Position numbers and translations under genes: made by a program. Below the pieces are notes generated by a model. It saw only the letters and a program-made list of their open reading frames with translations. It was not told where the DNA came from and did not search any database. From Nocardioides sp. JS614 (GTDB lineage Bacteria; Actinomycetota; Actinomycetes; Propionibacteriales; Nocardioidaceae), in contig NC_008699.1 in the NCBI RefSeq assembly GCF_000015265.1, forward strand, positions 1,922,001-1,986,000: a stretch of 64,000 bases of DNA, written 5' to 3'. Positions within the stretch are counted from its first letter, which is position 1. The number at the start of each line of letters is the position of its first letter. This document shows, piece after piece, positions 30,285-40,225 of this stretch.

Positions 30285-31311
30285 TGGACGCGGCGGTGCC
30301 CGGGCTCGACGTGGCCAGGTTCACAACCTGGTTCGCCGGCGCACGCCGCGACCTGGCCGGTGACCTGGGCGGCGCGGTCTCGGCGTCCGGCGTCGCCGGT
30401 GGCAAGTCGAACCTCACCTACGAGCTGGTTGCCGGAGCGCGTCGCTGGGTGGTGCGGCGGGCGCCGCTGGGACACGTGCTGGCCACCGCGCATGACATGG
30501 CGCGCGAGTACCGGGTGATGACCGCGCTCGCGGAGACCGCCGTTCCGGTGCCGAGGACGGTCGCGCTCTGCGAGGACCCCGACGTGACCGGGGCGGTCAC
30601 CTACGTCATGGAGCACGTCGCCGGTACGCCGTACCGGAACGCCGCGCAGCTGGCGCCGCTCGGCCCGGGCCGGGTCCACGGGATCGCCGAGGGCCTGGTG
30701 GACACCCTGGTCGACCTGCACCGGGTGGATCCCGGTGCGGTCGGGCTGGCCGACTTCGGTCGCCCGGACGGGTTCCTGGAGCGGCAGGTCCGCCGCTGGC
30801 GCACACAGATGGACGGTTCGCTGCGCCGCGAGATGCCGGCTGCGGGGACGCTGCACCAGATGCTGCTCGACCGGCTGCCGTCCTCGACGGGGCCGGGGCG
30901 GATCGTGCACGACGACTACCGGCTGGACAACGTGCTCGTCGACGCCGAGGACCGGCCGGCCGCGGTGATCGACTGGGAGATGGCCACCCTCGGCGATCCG
31001 CTCACCGATCTGGCCATGCTGGTGATCTACTGCCGGATCGCCGGTGGCGACGCGGTCGCGGACGCCGCCAACGCGCCCGGTTTCCTCGCCGAGGACGAGA
31101 TCCTCGACCGCTACGCGACCCGGGCCGGGACCGCCCTGGCCGGGTTCGGCTTCTACCTCGGCCTCGCCGCCTTCAAGCTGGCGGCGATCCTGGAAGGCAT
31201 CCACGTGCGGTTCCAGCAGGGCCAGACGGTGGGCGCCGGCTTCGAGGGCGTCGGTGCCGTCACCGCACCTCTGCTCGACCTCGGCATCTCTTCGACGAAG
31301 GAGCTCGACTG

Positions 31312-31312
<1 letters not shown>
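30284..31312 (+). CDS. APH-fold kinase, ACAD10/11-type (hydroxyacyl kinase candidate)
   Basis: This 342-aa phosphotransferase-fold protein has the kinase loop HDDYRLDN (Asp211, Asn216), the metal-binding Asp230 in VIDWEMATLGDP, and an N-terminal SGVAGGKSNLTYEL glycine loop. In human ACAD10/11 this domain is fused to an acyl-CoA dehydrogenase, and in the Pseudomonas levulinate pathway LvaA phosphorylates 4-hydroxyvaleryl-CoA. Here the next gene, coupled by TGATG, is the matching dehydrogenase. Phosphorylation of a 4-hydroxyacyl-CoA is therefore the favoured role, by analogy. Confidence 0.85.
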
Positions 31313-32547
<1,235 letters not shown>

Positions 32548-32597
32548 TCCGCGCACTCCGGGTAACGTAAAGGTCGCCGGTGCTGCCTTTCGTCGCC

Positions 32598-32621
32598 TAC
32601 GCTGTGCGAGCAAGCGCTTAG
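32598..32621 (+). promoter_or_regulatory. operator site 2 at the second TetR gene
   Basis: The core AGCAAGCGCTTA (32609-32620) lies just downstream of a -10-like TACGCT (32598-32603) and 19 bases before the TetR start. The left flank of the site is less symmetric than in sites 1, 4 and 5. The position suggests autoregulation. Confidence 0.65.
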
Positions 32622-32639
32622 TAGATGGAGGAGTGCCTC

Positions 32640-33350
32640 ATGGCAAGGAAGCCCGACGCGCTCGGCGAAGCCGGTGCACGCCGGATGGCGTTCCAGCGCG
32701 AGCACGAGTACGTGTCCCCCCGGGGACTGTTCGACGACGTCGAGCCCAAGGGGTCGCGTCGGTTCCTGACCGCCGCCGTCGCGGCGTTCAACGGCCGCGG
32801 CTACCACGCGACGACCACGCGCGACATCGCCACCCTGGCGGGTTCGAGCCCGGCCGGGATCTACACGTACTACGCGACCAAGGCCGATCTGCTCTACGAG
32901 ATCGCGGTGATCGCGCACCAGTACATCCTCGACGAGACGCTGGCCGCGGTCGCGTCGGCGTCCGACCCGATCGGCCGGATCAGCGAGATCGTCCGGCGGT
33001 CGGTGACCTACCACGCCGAGGAGCACGTCCTCGCCCGCGTGGTGAACACCGACTTCCGCTCGCTCGAGGTGCAGCGGCTGGCCACGATCATGAAGATGCG
33101 GCGGCAGATCAGCCGGGTGGTGCACGACGAGGTGCAGCGCGGCGTCGACCTGGGCGTGTTCCACGTCGCCCACGTCGATGGCGCCGCGATCGCGATCCTG
33201 CGCCTGATGGACGTGGCGCCCTGGTACAACGAGCGCGGACCGATGTCCCCGAGCGAGCTCGCCGAGGTCTACCTCGGGCTCATCTTGAACATGCTCCGCG
33301 CCGATCGCTCAGATGACGGACGCGACCGAGATGCCGCCGTCAACGGGTAG
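32640..33350 (+). CDS. TetR-family regulator
   Basis: This 236-aa regulator has a helix-turn-helix in AAFNGRGYHATTTRDIATLAGSSPAGIYTYY (about 49-79), clearly related to that of the TetR at 26073-26663. GGAGGAG 6 bases upstream supports ATG at 32640 over an in-frame ATG at 32625. An extra ~40-residue N-terminal segment precedes the DNA-binding domain. Operator site 2 lies directly upstream. Its last 42 bases overlap the 3' end of the convergent SDR gene. Confidence 0.88.
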   Translation: MARKPDALGEAGARRMAFQREHEYVSPRGLFDDVEPKGSRRFLTAAVAAFNGRGYHATTTRDIATLAGSSPAGIYTYYATKADLLYEIAVIAHQYILDETLAAVASASDPIGRISEIVRRSVTYHAEEHVLARVVNTDFRSLEVQRLATIMKMRRQISRVVHDEVQRGVDLGVFHVAHVDGAAIAILRLMDVAPWYNERGPMSPSELAEVYLGLILNMLRADRSDDGRDRDAAVNG

Positions 33351-34082
33351 CACCACGCCGGTCACGTACGCCGAGGCCCGCGCAGCCAGGTAGACGATTG
33401 CGCCGGCGATGTCGTCGTCGGCGCCGATGCGCCCCATGGGTGCCACCTCCTCAAACGTCTCCTTCTCCTTCTCGAGCGTGGCCGCCATCATCTTGGAGGC
33501 GAAGGGACCCGGCGCGATCGCGTTCACGGTGAGGTCCGGGCCGAGCTCGACGGCCAGCACCCGGGTGAGGTGGTGCAGGCCCGCCTTGGCCGCGGAGTAG
33601 GAGAAGTTCGGCAGCGCCGGGACCCGGAGCCCGTCGATCGAGCCGATGTTCACGACGCGCGCCGGGTCGCCGTCCGTGGCTGCCGCGCGCAGCAGGCCGA
33701 TCAGCTCCTGGGTCAGGTAGAAGGGGCCCTTCAGGTTCAGGTCGAGGACCTTGTCCCAGCCGCTGGCCGGGAACTCCGCGAACGGAGCGCCCCAGACCGC
33801 GCCGGCGTTGTTGACCAGCACGTGCAGAGCGTCGGTGTGCTCGGCGACCGCGGCGGCCAGTTCGCGGCAGCCCTCCTGGGTGGACAGGTCCGCCGCCAGG
33901 GGGACGACCCGGCCGAGGTCGGCCAGTTCGGCCGCGGTCTGCTCGCAGTCGGCGAGCTTGCGGCTGGCGATGATCACGGTCGCGCCTGCCTGGAGGAGGC
34001 CGCGCGCGGCCATCCGGCCGATGCCGCGGCCGCCGCCGGTGACGAGCGCGGTCTTGCCGGTGAGGTCGAAGAGCGGGTTCAT
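33309..34082 (-). CDS. SDR family oxidoreductase
   Basis: This 257-aa enzyme has TGGGRGIGRM near residue 15, NNAG in the middle, and the triad Ser/Tyr/Lys in NIGSIDGLRVPALPNFSYSAAKAG. AAGGAG lies 5 bases before the ATG. It is 18 bases downstream of the ferredoxin oxidoreductase gene and likely cotranscribed with it. The 3' end runs into the convergent TetR gene. Confidence 0.9.
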   Translation of the reverse strand: MNPLFDLTGKTALVTGGGRGIGRMAARGLLQAGATVIIASRKLADCEQTAAELADLGRVVPLAADLSTQEGCRELAAAVAEHTDALHVLVNNAGAVWGAPFAEFPASGWDKVLDLNLKGPFYLTQELIGLLRAAATDGDPARVVNIGSIDGLRVPALPNFSYSAAKAGLHHLTRVLAVELGPDLTVNAIAPGPFASKMMAATLEKEKETFEEVAPMGRIGADDDIAGAIVYLAARASAYVTGVVLPVDGGISVASVI

Positions 34083-34100
34083 GGTTCTCCTTGTGGTGGG

Positions 34101-37100
34101 TCAGGACGCGGCCGGCACCGGCGGGCGACCGTACGCCGCCCGCAGCTCGCCAAGCCGTTGGTGGTAGGCCTCGACGTTGCGCTCCTTGATCTCCTCGTAG
34201 CCGCGGACCATGTCGGGGAGCGAGGCGATCTGGACCGCGAGCTCGTGGTTGTCGGCGCGCAGCCCGGCGGCCAGCTCGTCGACCAGGACGCGGTACTCCA
34301 TGATCAGGGCCCTCTCGGTGCGCCGTACCCGGGCGTAGCCGAAGACGTCGAGCGGAGTGCCGCGCAACCTGCGGAGCATCCGGAGCAGCACGAAGACGAC
34401 CCGGAACCAACGGCCCAGGGTGAGCTTCTTCTTCATGCCCAGGGCGCGGAGGGCCGGCGGGTGCAGCCGGTAGGACGCCTTGTAGCCGGGCCCGAACTGA
34501 GCCTCGAGCGCGGCGTCCAGGGCCGGGTCGAGGGAGAGCCGGGCGACCTCGTACTCGTCCTTGTACGCCATCAGCTTGTGGAGGTGCTGGGCGGTCGCGA
34601 GCGCGAGCTCCTCCGCGCCGGGCACGGCTGCGGCCTCGGCGGCGCGGACCCGTTCGACGAGCTCGGCGTAGGCGGTGGCGTAGCGGCCGTCCTGGTACGC
34701 GATCAGGTCGGTCACGCGCCGCAGGACCAGGGCGGCCAGCTCGCCGCCCGGCGCGGCGTGCACGGTCGCGGCGATCCGGAGCGCCTCGGCCGTGGGCTTC
34801 TCTGCGCGGGCCGAGGGAGTGAGCGCGGCCAGATCGCCCTGGAGGGCACCCGGGTCGCTCACGAGCTGGCGACCGCGACGGAAGGCCTGGATGTTCCGCT
34901 CGACCTGCACCCCGTTGAGCCCGATCGCCTCCTCGAGGTGCTCTGCGTCGAGCGGCAGCGCGCCCAACTGGAAGGCGACGCCGACGAGGAAGACGTTCGC
35001 GAACTGGTCGTCGTCGAACAGGTCCTTGGTCAGCCGGCGAGCGTCCACGAACCGGCTCTGCTCGGGCCGGGAGACCGCCTCGATCCGGCCGGCGGTCTCG
35101 GAGGCGTCGGGGAACGCGACGGAGGTGTCGGTGACCATCGCGCCGGTCGGCACCTCGGCGGTGGACACGACCGCGACCGTGCGGTCCGGGCTCGCGACGC
35201 CGAGGTAGCCGTCGCCGGCGGCGACGAGGACGTCGCAGCCCAGGTAGAGGTCGGCCTCGCCCCGGGCGATCTTGTTCGCCCGCTCCAGGGGCCGGGTCGA
35301 GATCTTCACGTCGGAGACGACGGCGCCGCCCTTCTGCGCCAGGCCGGTCTGGTCCAGGGTGCGCACGAACCGTCCCGACCGCGAGGCGGCTGTCGCGATG
35401 ATCTGCGCCGCCGTGACCACGCCGGTGCCGCCGATGCCCGTGATCCGCATCCCGAACTCGTCGGAGGGCACGACCGCGCCGGGGGCCGGCAGCGCGTCGG
35501 GCGCGAGGTCGCCGACCACCCGCCGTGTAGTGGTCCGCGCACCGGTGGCGGCCGGGACGACGGTCAGGAACGACGGGCAGTCGCCATCGAGGCAGGAGTA
35601 GTCCTTGTTGCACGAGGCCTGGTGGATCTGGGTCTTGCGGCCGTACTCGGTGCCGACGGGCTGCACCGAGAGGCAGTTCGACTTCGCGCCGCAGTCGCCG
35701 CAGCCCTCGCAGACGCGCTCGTTGATGAACGCGCGTTGCGCGGGTTCCGCGACCAGCTTGCGCTTGCGCTTGCGGCGCAGCTCGGTGGCGCACTCCTGGT
35801 CGTGGATCAGCGCCGTGACGCCGGCGATCCTCGCGAGCTCCTCCTGGGTCTCGACCAGGGCGTCGCGGTGCCGGACCTGCACGCCTCGCGGCAGCCGAAC
35901 GCGGCGGTACCGCTTCGGGTCCTCGGTGGTGATGACGATGCTGCCGACTCCTTCGGACCGGAGCTCGGCGACGATCTCGGGCACCGTCATCTGGCCGACC
36001 GCGTCCTGGCCGCCGGTCATCGCGACCGCCGAGTTGTAGAGGATCTTGTAGGTGATGTTCGCGCCGCTCGCGACCGCGGCCCGGATCGCCAGGCTGCCGG
36101 AGTGGTGGAAGGTGCCGTCGCCCATGTTCTGCAGCATGTGCGGCGTCTCGACGAACCGGTGCATGCCGATCCAGGGGCCGCCCTCGCCCCCCATCTGCGT
36201 CAGGCCGACCACGTCGCCGACACGGGTGCTGGGCATCATCGCGACCATGCCGGAGCAGCCGATCCCGGCGCCGACCATCGACCCGTCCGGAGTGCGGGTG
36301 GAGCGGTTGTGTGGGCATCCCGAGCAGAAGTACGGCGTCCGGGCCAGCAGCGGGAGCGCGATCCGGGTTGGCTTCGGCTTCTGCTTGGCCGCGCTCGGCG
36401 CGGCCGGCAACGTGAGGTGCTCGGCCAGCCGCCTGCGGAGCGCCGCCGCGATCAGCTCGGGGTCGAGGTCGGCGTCCGGTCGCAGCAGCGGCATCCGGTT
36501 CAGCGTGGTCTTGCCGGAGACGGCAGGCGCGTCGGGACGGCCGTAGAGGATGTCCTTCACGCCGCTCTCGACGAAGGCTCGCTTCTCCTCGACCACGATG
36601 ATCTCGTCCAGGCCGTCGGCGAACGCGATGATCTCGTCGGCGTCGAGAGGGGAGACCAGACCCAGCTTGAGCAACCGGATCCGGTGGATCTGCAGGTCCT
36701 CCTCGGACAGGCCGAGCTTGGCGAGCGCCTGGCGGACGTCGAGGTAGCTGGCGCCGGGGACGATGATGCCGACGACGGCATCATCGGTCGCGCCGTAGGT
36801 CTTGTTGAGGCTGTTGGCCACGGCGTACCTGGCGGCGAGGACGTGGCGCTTGGTGGCGAGGCTGTTCTCCAGCCGCGCGAGCGTCGGCTGCAGGAAGTTC
36901 GCGGAGACCTCGTGCACGTAGGCGAACCCATCGACCCGGTTGTCCGGGATCACGGGCTGCACCCTGTCCGGGGCCACCTCGGTGGTCGCCGACCCGTCGG
37001 CGACGTTGGTGGCGATCTTCATGCCGACCCACAGGCCGCTGAACCGCGACATCGCCACGCCGTGCACGCCGAGGTCGAGGATGTCCTGCGGGTCGCTGGG

Positions 37101-37640
37101 GCTGAGCACGGGGAGGCCGAGCTCGGCCATGGCGATCTCCGAACTGCTCGGGACGGTCGAGGACTTGGCGATCGAGTCGTCGCCGACCAGAACGAGCGCG
37201 CCCCCCTCAGGATGGGCGCCACCGAGGTTGGCGTGGCGAAGCGCGTCGGACGCGCGGTCGAGACCGGGTGCCTTGCCGTACCAGATGCCGATCACGCCCG
37301 CGTACTTCTTGCTCGCCTGTGCTCCGGCGAGCTGGCTGCCCTGGACCGCGTTCGCGGCGAGCTCCTCGTTGAGCCCGGGGGTGAACACCACCCCGTGCGC
37401 GTCGAGCAGTCGCTGCTGCCGGGCGAGCTCGAGGTCGTAGCCGGCCAGCGGCGAGCCCTCGTAGCCGCTGATTAACGCGGCCGTGTCGCGGCCGGCGGCG
37501 AGGTCGTGCCGGCGCAGGTCGAGGGGCAGACGGACGAGGGCTTGCAGGCCAGACAGGTACACGGTCCCGCGCTCGACGGTGTAGCGCTCGGCGAGCGGGC
37601 CTGCGGCGCCGAGGGCGGTCGTGGTCGAGGCCGAAGCCAT
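34101..37640 (-). CDS. indolepyruvate ferredoxin oxidoreductase-type fused 2-oxoacid oxidoreductase
   Basis: This 1179-aa protein fuses the thiamine-diphosphate subunit (IorA-like, residues 1 to about 640) and the gamma-type subunit (IorB-like, from about 735, ITGIGGTGVVTAAQIIATAA). Cysteines occur in YFCSGCPHN and in a cluster near 644-690 (CEGCGDCGAKSNC, then ASCNKDYSCLDGDCPS) that would bind iron-sulfur clusters. The family converts aryl or branched 2-oxoacids plus CoA to acyl-CoA, CO2 and reduced ferredoxin. GGAGGAA precedes the ATG. No ferredoxin gene is nearby. It is divergent from pucR. Confidence 0.9.
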   Translation of the reverse strand: MASASTTTALGAAGPLAERYTVERGTVYLSGLQALVRLPLDLRRHDLAAGRDTAALISGYEGSPLAGYDLELARQQRLLDAHGVVFTPGLNEELAANAVQGSQLAGAQASKKYAGVIGIWYGKAPGLDRASDALRHANLGGAHPEGGALVLVGDDSIAKSSTVPSSSEIAMAELGLPVLSPSDPQDILDLGVHGVAMSRFSGLWVGMKIATNVADGSATTEVAPDRVQPVIPDNRVDGFAYVHEVSANFLQPTLARLENSLATKRHVLAARYAVANSLNKTYGATDDAVVGIIVPGASYLDVRQALAKLGLSEEDLQIHRIRLLKLGLVSPLDADEIIAFADGLDEIIVVEEKRAFVESGVKDILYGRPDAPAVSGKTTLNRMPLLRPDADLDPELIAAALRRRLAEHLTLPAAPSAAKQKPKPTRIALPLLARTPYFCSGCPHNRSTRTPDGSMVGAGIGCSGMVAMMPSTRVGDVVGLTQMGGEGGPWIGMHRFVETPHMLQNMGDGTFHHSGSLAIRAAVASGANITYKILYNSAVAMTGGQDAVGQMTVPEIVAELRSEGVGSIVITTEDPKRYRRVRLPRGVQVRHRDALVETQEELARIAGVTALIHDQECATELRRKRKRKLVAEPAQRAFINERVCEGCGDCGAKSNCLSVQPVGTEYGRKTQIHQASCNKDYSCLDGDCPSFLTVVPAATGARTTTRRVVGDLAPDALPAPGAVVPSDEFGMRITGIGGTGVVTAAQIIATAASRSGRFVRTLDQTGLAQKGGAVVSDVKISTRPLERANKIARGEADLYLGCDVLVAAGDGYLGVASPDRTVAVVSTAEVPTGAMVTDTSVAFPDASETAGRIEAVSRPEQSRFVDARRLTKDLFDDDQFANVFLVGVAFQLGALPLDAEHLEEAIGLNGVQVERNIQAFRRGRQLVSDPGALQGDLAALTPSARAEKPTAEALRIAATVHAAPGGELAALVLRRVTDLIAYQDGRYATAYAELVERVRAAEAAAVPGAEELALATAQHLHKLMAYKDEYEVARLSLDPALDAALEAQFGPGYKASYRLHPPALRALGMKKKLTLGRWFRVVFVLLRMLRRLRGTPLDVFGYARVRRTERALIMEYRVLVDELAAGLRADNHELAVQIASLPDMVRGYEEIKERNVEAYHQRLGELRAAYGRPPVPAAS

Positions 37641-37721
37641 GCTTCCTCCGGGTGAAATCGGGCCATTTCGAGGGCGCGCACCATCAAATCCCGGGGGTAC
37701 CCCGACTGTCTGCTGGCAGAA

Positions 37722-37759
37722 CCACGATTTCTGGCCTCATGAGGCAGAATCTCTCGTGG
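37722..37759. promoter_or_regulatory. dyad operator between ior and pucR
   Basis: The 12-bp perfect palindrome GCCTCATGAGGC (37733-37744) is nested in a longer imperfect dyad with outer arms CCACGA and TCGTGG. It lies in the 156-bp divergent promoter region. A PucR-family protein is encoded next to it and could bind here (inference). Confidence 0.5.
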
Positions 37760-37796
37760 AATCCACAAATCAGCCTCCGGAGGGCAGGTTCAGGCG

Positions 37797-38951
37797 ATGG
37801 CGAAGTCACCGAAGAAGGCCGGGCGCGAGGCGATCCAGGAGGTCCTCTCCGACCTGCTCGCCGACATGCCGACGTTGTCGCGCGGCATCGTCCGGGAGAT
37901 CCGGGCCCGCGTCCCGGAGTACGACCGCGTGCCGCTCGGGGACCATGCCGACCACGTGCAGGAGCAGCAGGAGCGGATCGTCCGAGCCCTGATCGCGGAA
38001 CGCGGACTGGACCAGGAGGACCTCCGCCGAGCCGCCGCGCTCGGCCGCTTGCGCGCCACCCAGGGCGTGAGCGTGGAGGGCGTCATCAGCGCCTACCACG
38101 TCGGCAACCGAGAGCTCTGGCGGCTCATCGACGAGCGCGCCGACAAGGGCCGGGAGTTCCTGCCCGAGCTGGCCGGGACGATGTGGGAGAGCATCCACGA
38201 GACCGCGACCGAGATCGCCGCGGCGCACTCCTCCGTGGCTCGTGCCCGGCACACCCAGGACCTCACCATGCGGCACCGGTTCGTCGAGCTGCTCGGCCGC
38301 GAGGAGGGCGAGGCGGAGACGCTGGAGATCGCCGCGCGGCTCGGCTTCGACGTGCACGGCCCCTTCCTCGCGGCCTGCATTTCCGCAGGTGAGCGGCCCG
38401 ATGGGATCGCCCAGACGGTCCACGAGGAGCTCGAGTACCTGGACGGCACGTCCTTCGCCATCCGGCAGGGCGCCGTCCTGCTCGTGCTTGCGCAAGGGCC
38501 CGACGAGGCGGCGCTGACCGAGCTCGTCGGCCTCCTCGAACCGGTCCCGCGGGCCGGTGTCGGCCTGCGGCGCACCGGCCTCGCGGGCGCACGGGACAGC
38601 ATCCGCGACGCCGCCGAGGCGCTGGCGGCCACCACCACCGCCGATCCCGTCGCGAGCTACGCCGTCGACTGGTGGCGCGCCTGCGTCGCGGCCCAGCTGG
38701 ACCGCCTGGCGCCGGTGCTCGACGAGGCCCGCGAGGTCGCTGCCGGCAACCCGCACCTGGTGGAGGCGGTGCGCGCGTTCGCGGACGGAGGCTTCTCGGT
38801 GGCGGCAGCCGCCAAGCGCCTCCACGTGCACCCCAACAGCGTCGCCTACCGGCTCGACCGGTGGGACCAGCTCACCGGCTGGAGCCCGCGGGAGTTCGCG
38901 GGTCTGGTGCACTCACTGGGCGCCTGCATGGGCGTTCAGGACCTGGAATGA
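37797..38951 (+). CDS. PucR/CdaR-family transcriptional regulator
   Basis: This 384-aa protein has a helical N-terminal part, a GGDEF-like PucR middle domain and a C-terminal HTH_30 domain with SVAAAAKRLHVHPNSVAYRL (about 338-357). PucR-type regulators often activate catabolism of purines, amino acids or sugar acids. The ATG has GGAGGG upstream. It is divergent from the ferredoxin oxidoreductase and precedes the large flavoprotein-transporter operon, so it is a likely specific activator for one or both. Confidence 0.9.
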   Translation: MAKSPKKAGREAIQEVLSDLLADMPTLSRGIVREIRARVPEYDRVPLGDHADHVQEQQERIVRALIAERGLDQEDLRRAAALGRLRATQGVSVEGVISAYHVGNRELWRLIDERADKGREFLPELAGTMWESIHETATEIAAAHSSVARARHTQDLTMRHRFVELLGREEGEAETLEIAARLGFDVHGPFLAACISAGERPDGIAQTVHEELEYLDGTSFAIRQGAVLLVLAQGPDEAALTELVGLLEPVPRAGVGLRRTGLAGARDSIRDAAEALAATTTADPVASYAVDWWRACVAAQLDRLAPVLDEAREVAAGNPHLVEAVRAFADGGFSVAAAAKRLHVHPNSVAYRLDRWDQLTGWSPREFAGLVHSLGACMGVQDLE

Positions 38952-38978
38952 ATTGACCTGCTCGAAACAGAATCGCAA

Positions 38979-39043
38979 CTAAGCGCTTGCTTGCCAGACC
39001 GTACTATCCGTGCCATAGTCACGCCCACTGTGACCGCAGTCAC
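38979..39043 (+). promoter_or_regulatory. promoter of the long operon: operator site 3 plus second dyad
   Basis: TTGCCA (38991-38996) and CATAGT (39014-39019) are 17 bases apart. Operator site 3, CTAAGCGCTTGCTTGC (38979-38994), overlaps the -35. A different dyad GTGAC-CGCA-GTCAC (39030-39043) sits just after the predicted start. Two regulators may act here. Confidence 0.6.
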
Positions 39044-39070
39044 GTGATACGAGAGGTGGTCGAGCAAGAG

Positions 39071-40216
39071 ATGTCGCACTACGACGTGATCGTGATCGGC
39101 GGCGGGATCGCCGGCGTCTCGATCGGGTTCGAGCTGTCGAGGACCGCCACGGTCTGCCTTCTGGAGATGGAGTCGACGCTCGCGTTCCACACCACGGGGC
39201 GCTCGGCCGCCACGTTCCTGGAGACCTACGGCGGCCCGGAGATCCGGGCGCTGACGACTGGGAGCCGCGAGTTCCTCGAGAACCCGCCGGAGTTCTTCGA
39301 GTCGGAGCTGATGACGCCGCGCCCGCTCCTGCAGTTCGCCAAGCAGGGACGCGGTGCCGTCATCGAGCAGCTGCACGCCGACGTGCTGCCGCTGGTCCCG
39401 GACGCGGAGCTGCTCGGCCCCGACGAGGTCGCCGCGCTGTTCCCCGTGGTCCGACCCGGGTACGTGGAGCGGGGCATGTACGAGCCGGGTGCCATGGAGA
39501 TGGACGTCGCCGGCCTGCACCAGGGCTACGTCCGGGGCCTGAAGGCCAACAAGGGCGAGATCGTCAAGAGTGCCCCGGTCGTCGGGCTGACCCGCGGTCC
39601 GGAGAGTTGGACGGTCGACACCGCCGACGGCGAGCGGCGTTCGGCCGCGGCGATCGTCGATGCCGCGGGCGCCTGGGGCGACGTCGTCGCCGAGATGGCG
39701 GGCGCGAAGCCGGTGGGCCTGACGCCGTTGCGGCGGACCATCTTCATGGTCAACTCACCGCAGGGCGCGCAGACCAAGGACCTGCCGATCTTCGGTGACA
39801 TCGACCAGTCGTTCTACGTCAAGCCCGAGGGGGCGCAGTTCCTCTGCTCGCCCGCCGACGAGACGCCGTGCCCCCCGATGGACGCGAAGGCCGACGAGCT
39901 CGAGATCGCCCGGGCGATCGACGAGATCAACGCCGCCACGACCCTGAACGCGCGCAGCGTGACCACCTCGTGGGCCGGCCTGCGCAGCTTCGTGCCCGAC
40001 CGCAACTTCGTGGTCGGACCCGACTCCGACGTGCCCGGCTTCCACTGGTTCCTCGGCCAGGGCGGCTACGGCATCCAGACGGCTCCGGCCGCGGCGCGGG
40101 TCGGCGCGGCCCTCGTGCGGGGCGAGGAGCTGCCCGCCGACCTGGTCGAGCGGGGGCTCGACGCCGCCAAGCTCGCCCCGCACCGCCCCGGCATGTCGGT
40201 CTCGGCAGGACACTGA
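39071..40216 (+). CDS. FAD-dependent oxidoreductase, DAO family
   Basis: This 381-aa flavoprotein opens with the dinucleotide-binding motif VIVIGGGIAGVSIG (6-19) and ends with a family-typical WFLGQGGYGIQTAPAAARV. DAO enzymes oxidise amino acids or secondary amines to imines with O2 or another acceptor. The ATG at 39071 gives a normal N-terminus. It is the first gene of the operon with the amino-acid-type transporter and RidA, which supports an amine or amino acid substrate. Confidence 0.88.
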   Translation: MSHYDVIVIGGGIAGVSIGFELSRTATVCLLEMESTLAFHTTGRSAATFLETYGGPEIRALTTGSREFLENPPEFFESELMTPRPLLQFAKQGRGAVIEQLHADVLPLVPDAELLGPDEVAALFPVVRPGYVERGMYEPGAMEMDVAGLHQGYVRGLKANKGEIVKSAPVVGLTRGPESWTVDTADGERRSAAAIVDAAGAWGDVVAEMAGAKPVGLTPLRRTIFMVNSPQGAQTKDLPIFGDIDQSFYVKPEGAQFLCSPADETPCPPMDAKADELEIARAIDEINAATTLNARSVTTSWAGLRSFVPDRNFVVGPDSDVPGFHWFLGQGGYGIQTAPAAARVGAALVRGEELPADLVERGLDAAKLAPHRPGMSVSAGH

Positions 40217-40225
40217 GGAACGCCC

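Noticed and set aside
33570..37475. 1301-codon open frame on the plus strand opposite the ferredoxin oxidoreductase
   Set aside because: Same antisense shadow effect in very GC-rich DNA; no motifs, and the minus strand encodes a complete known enzyme.
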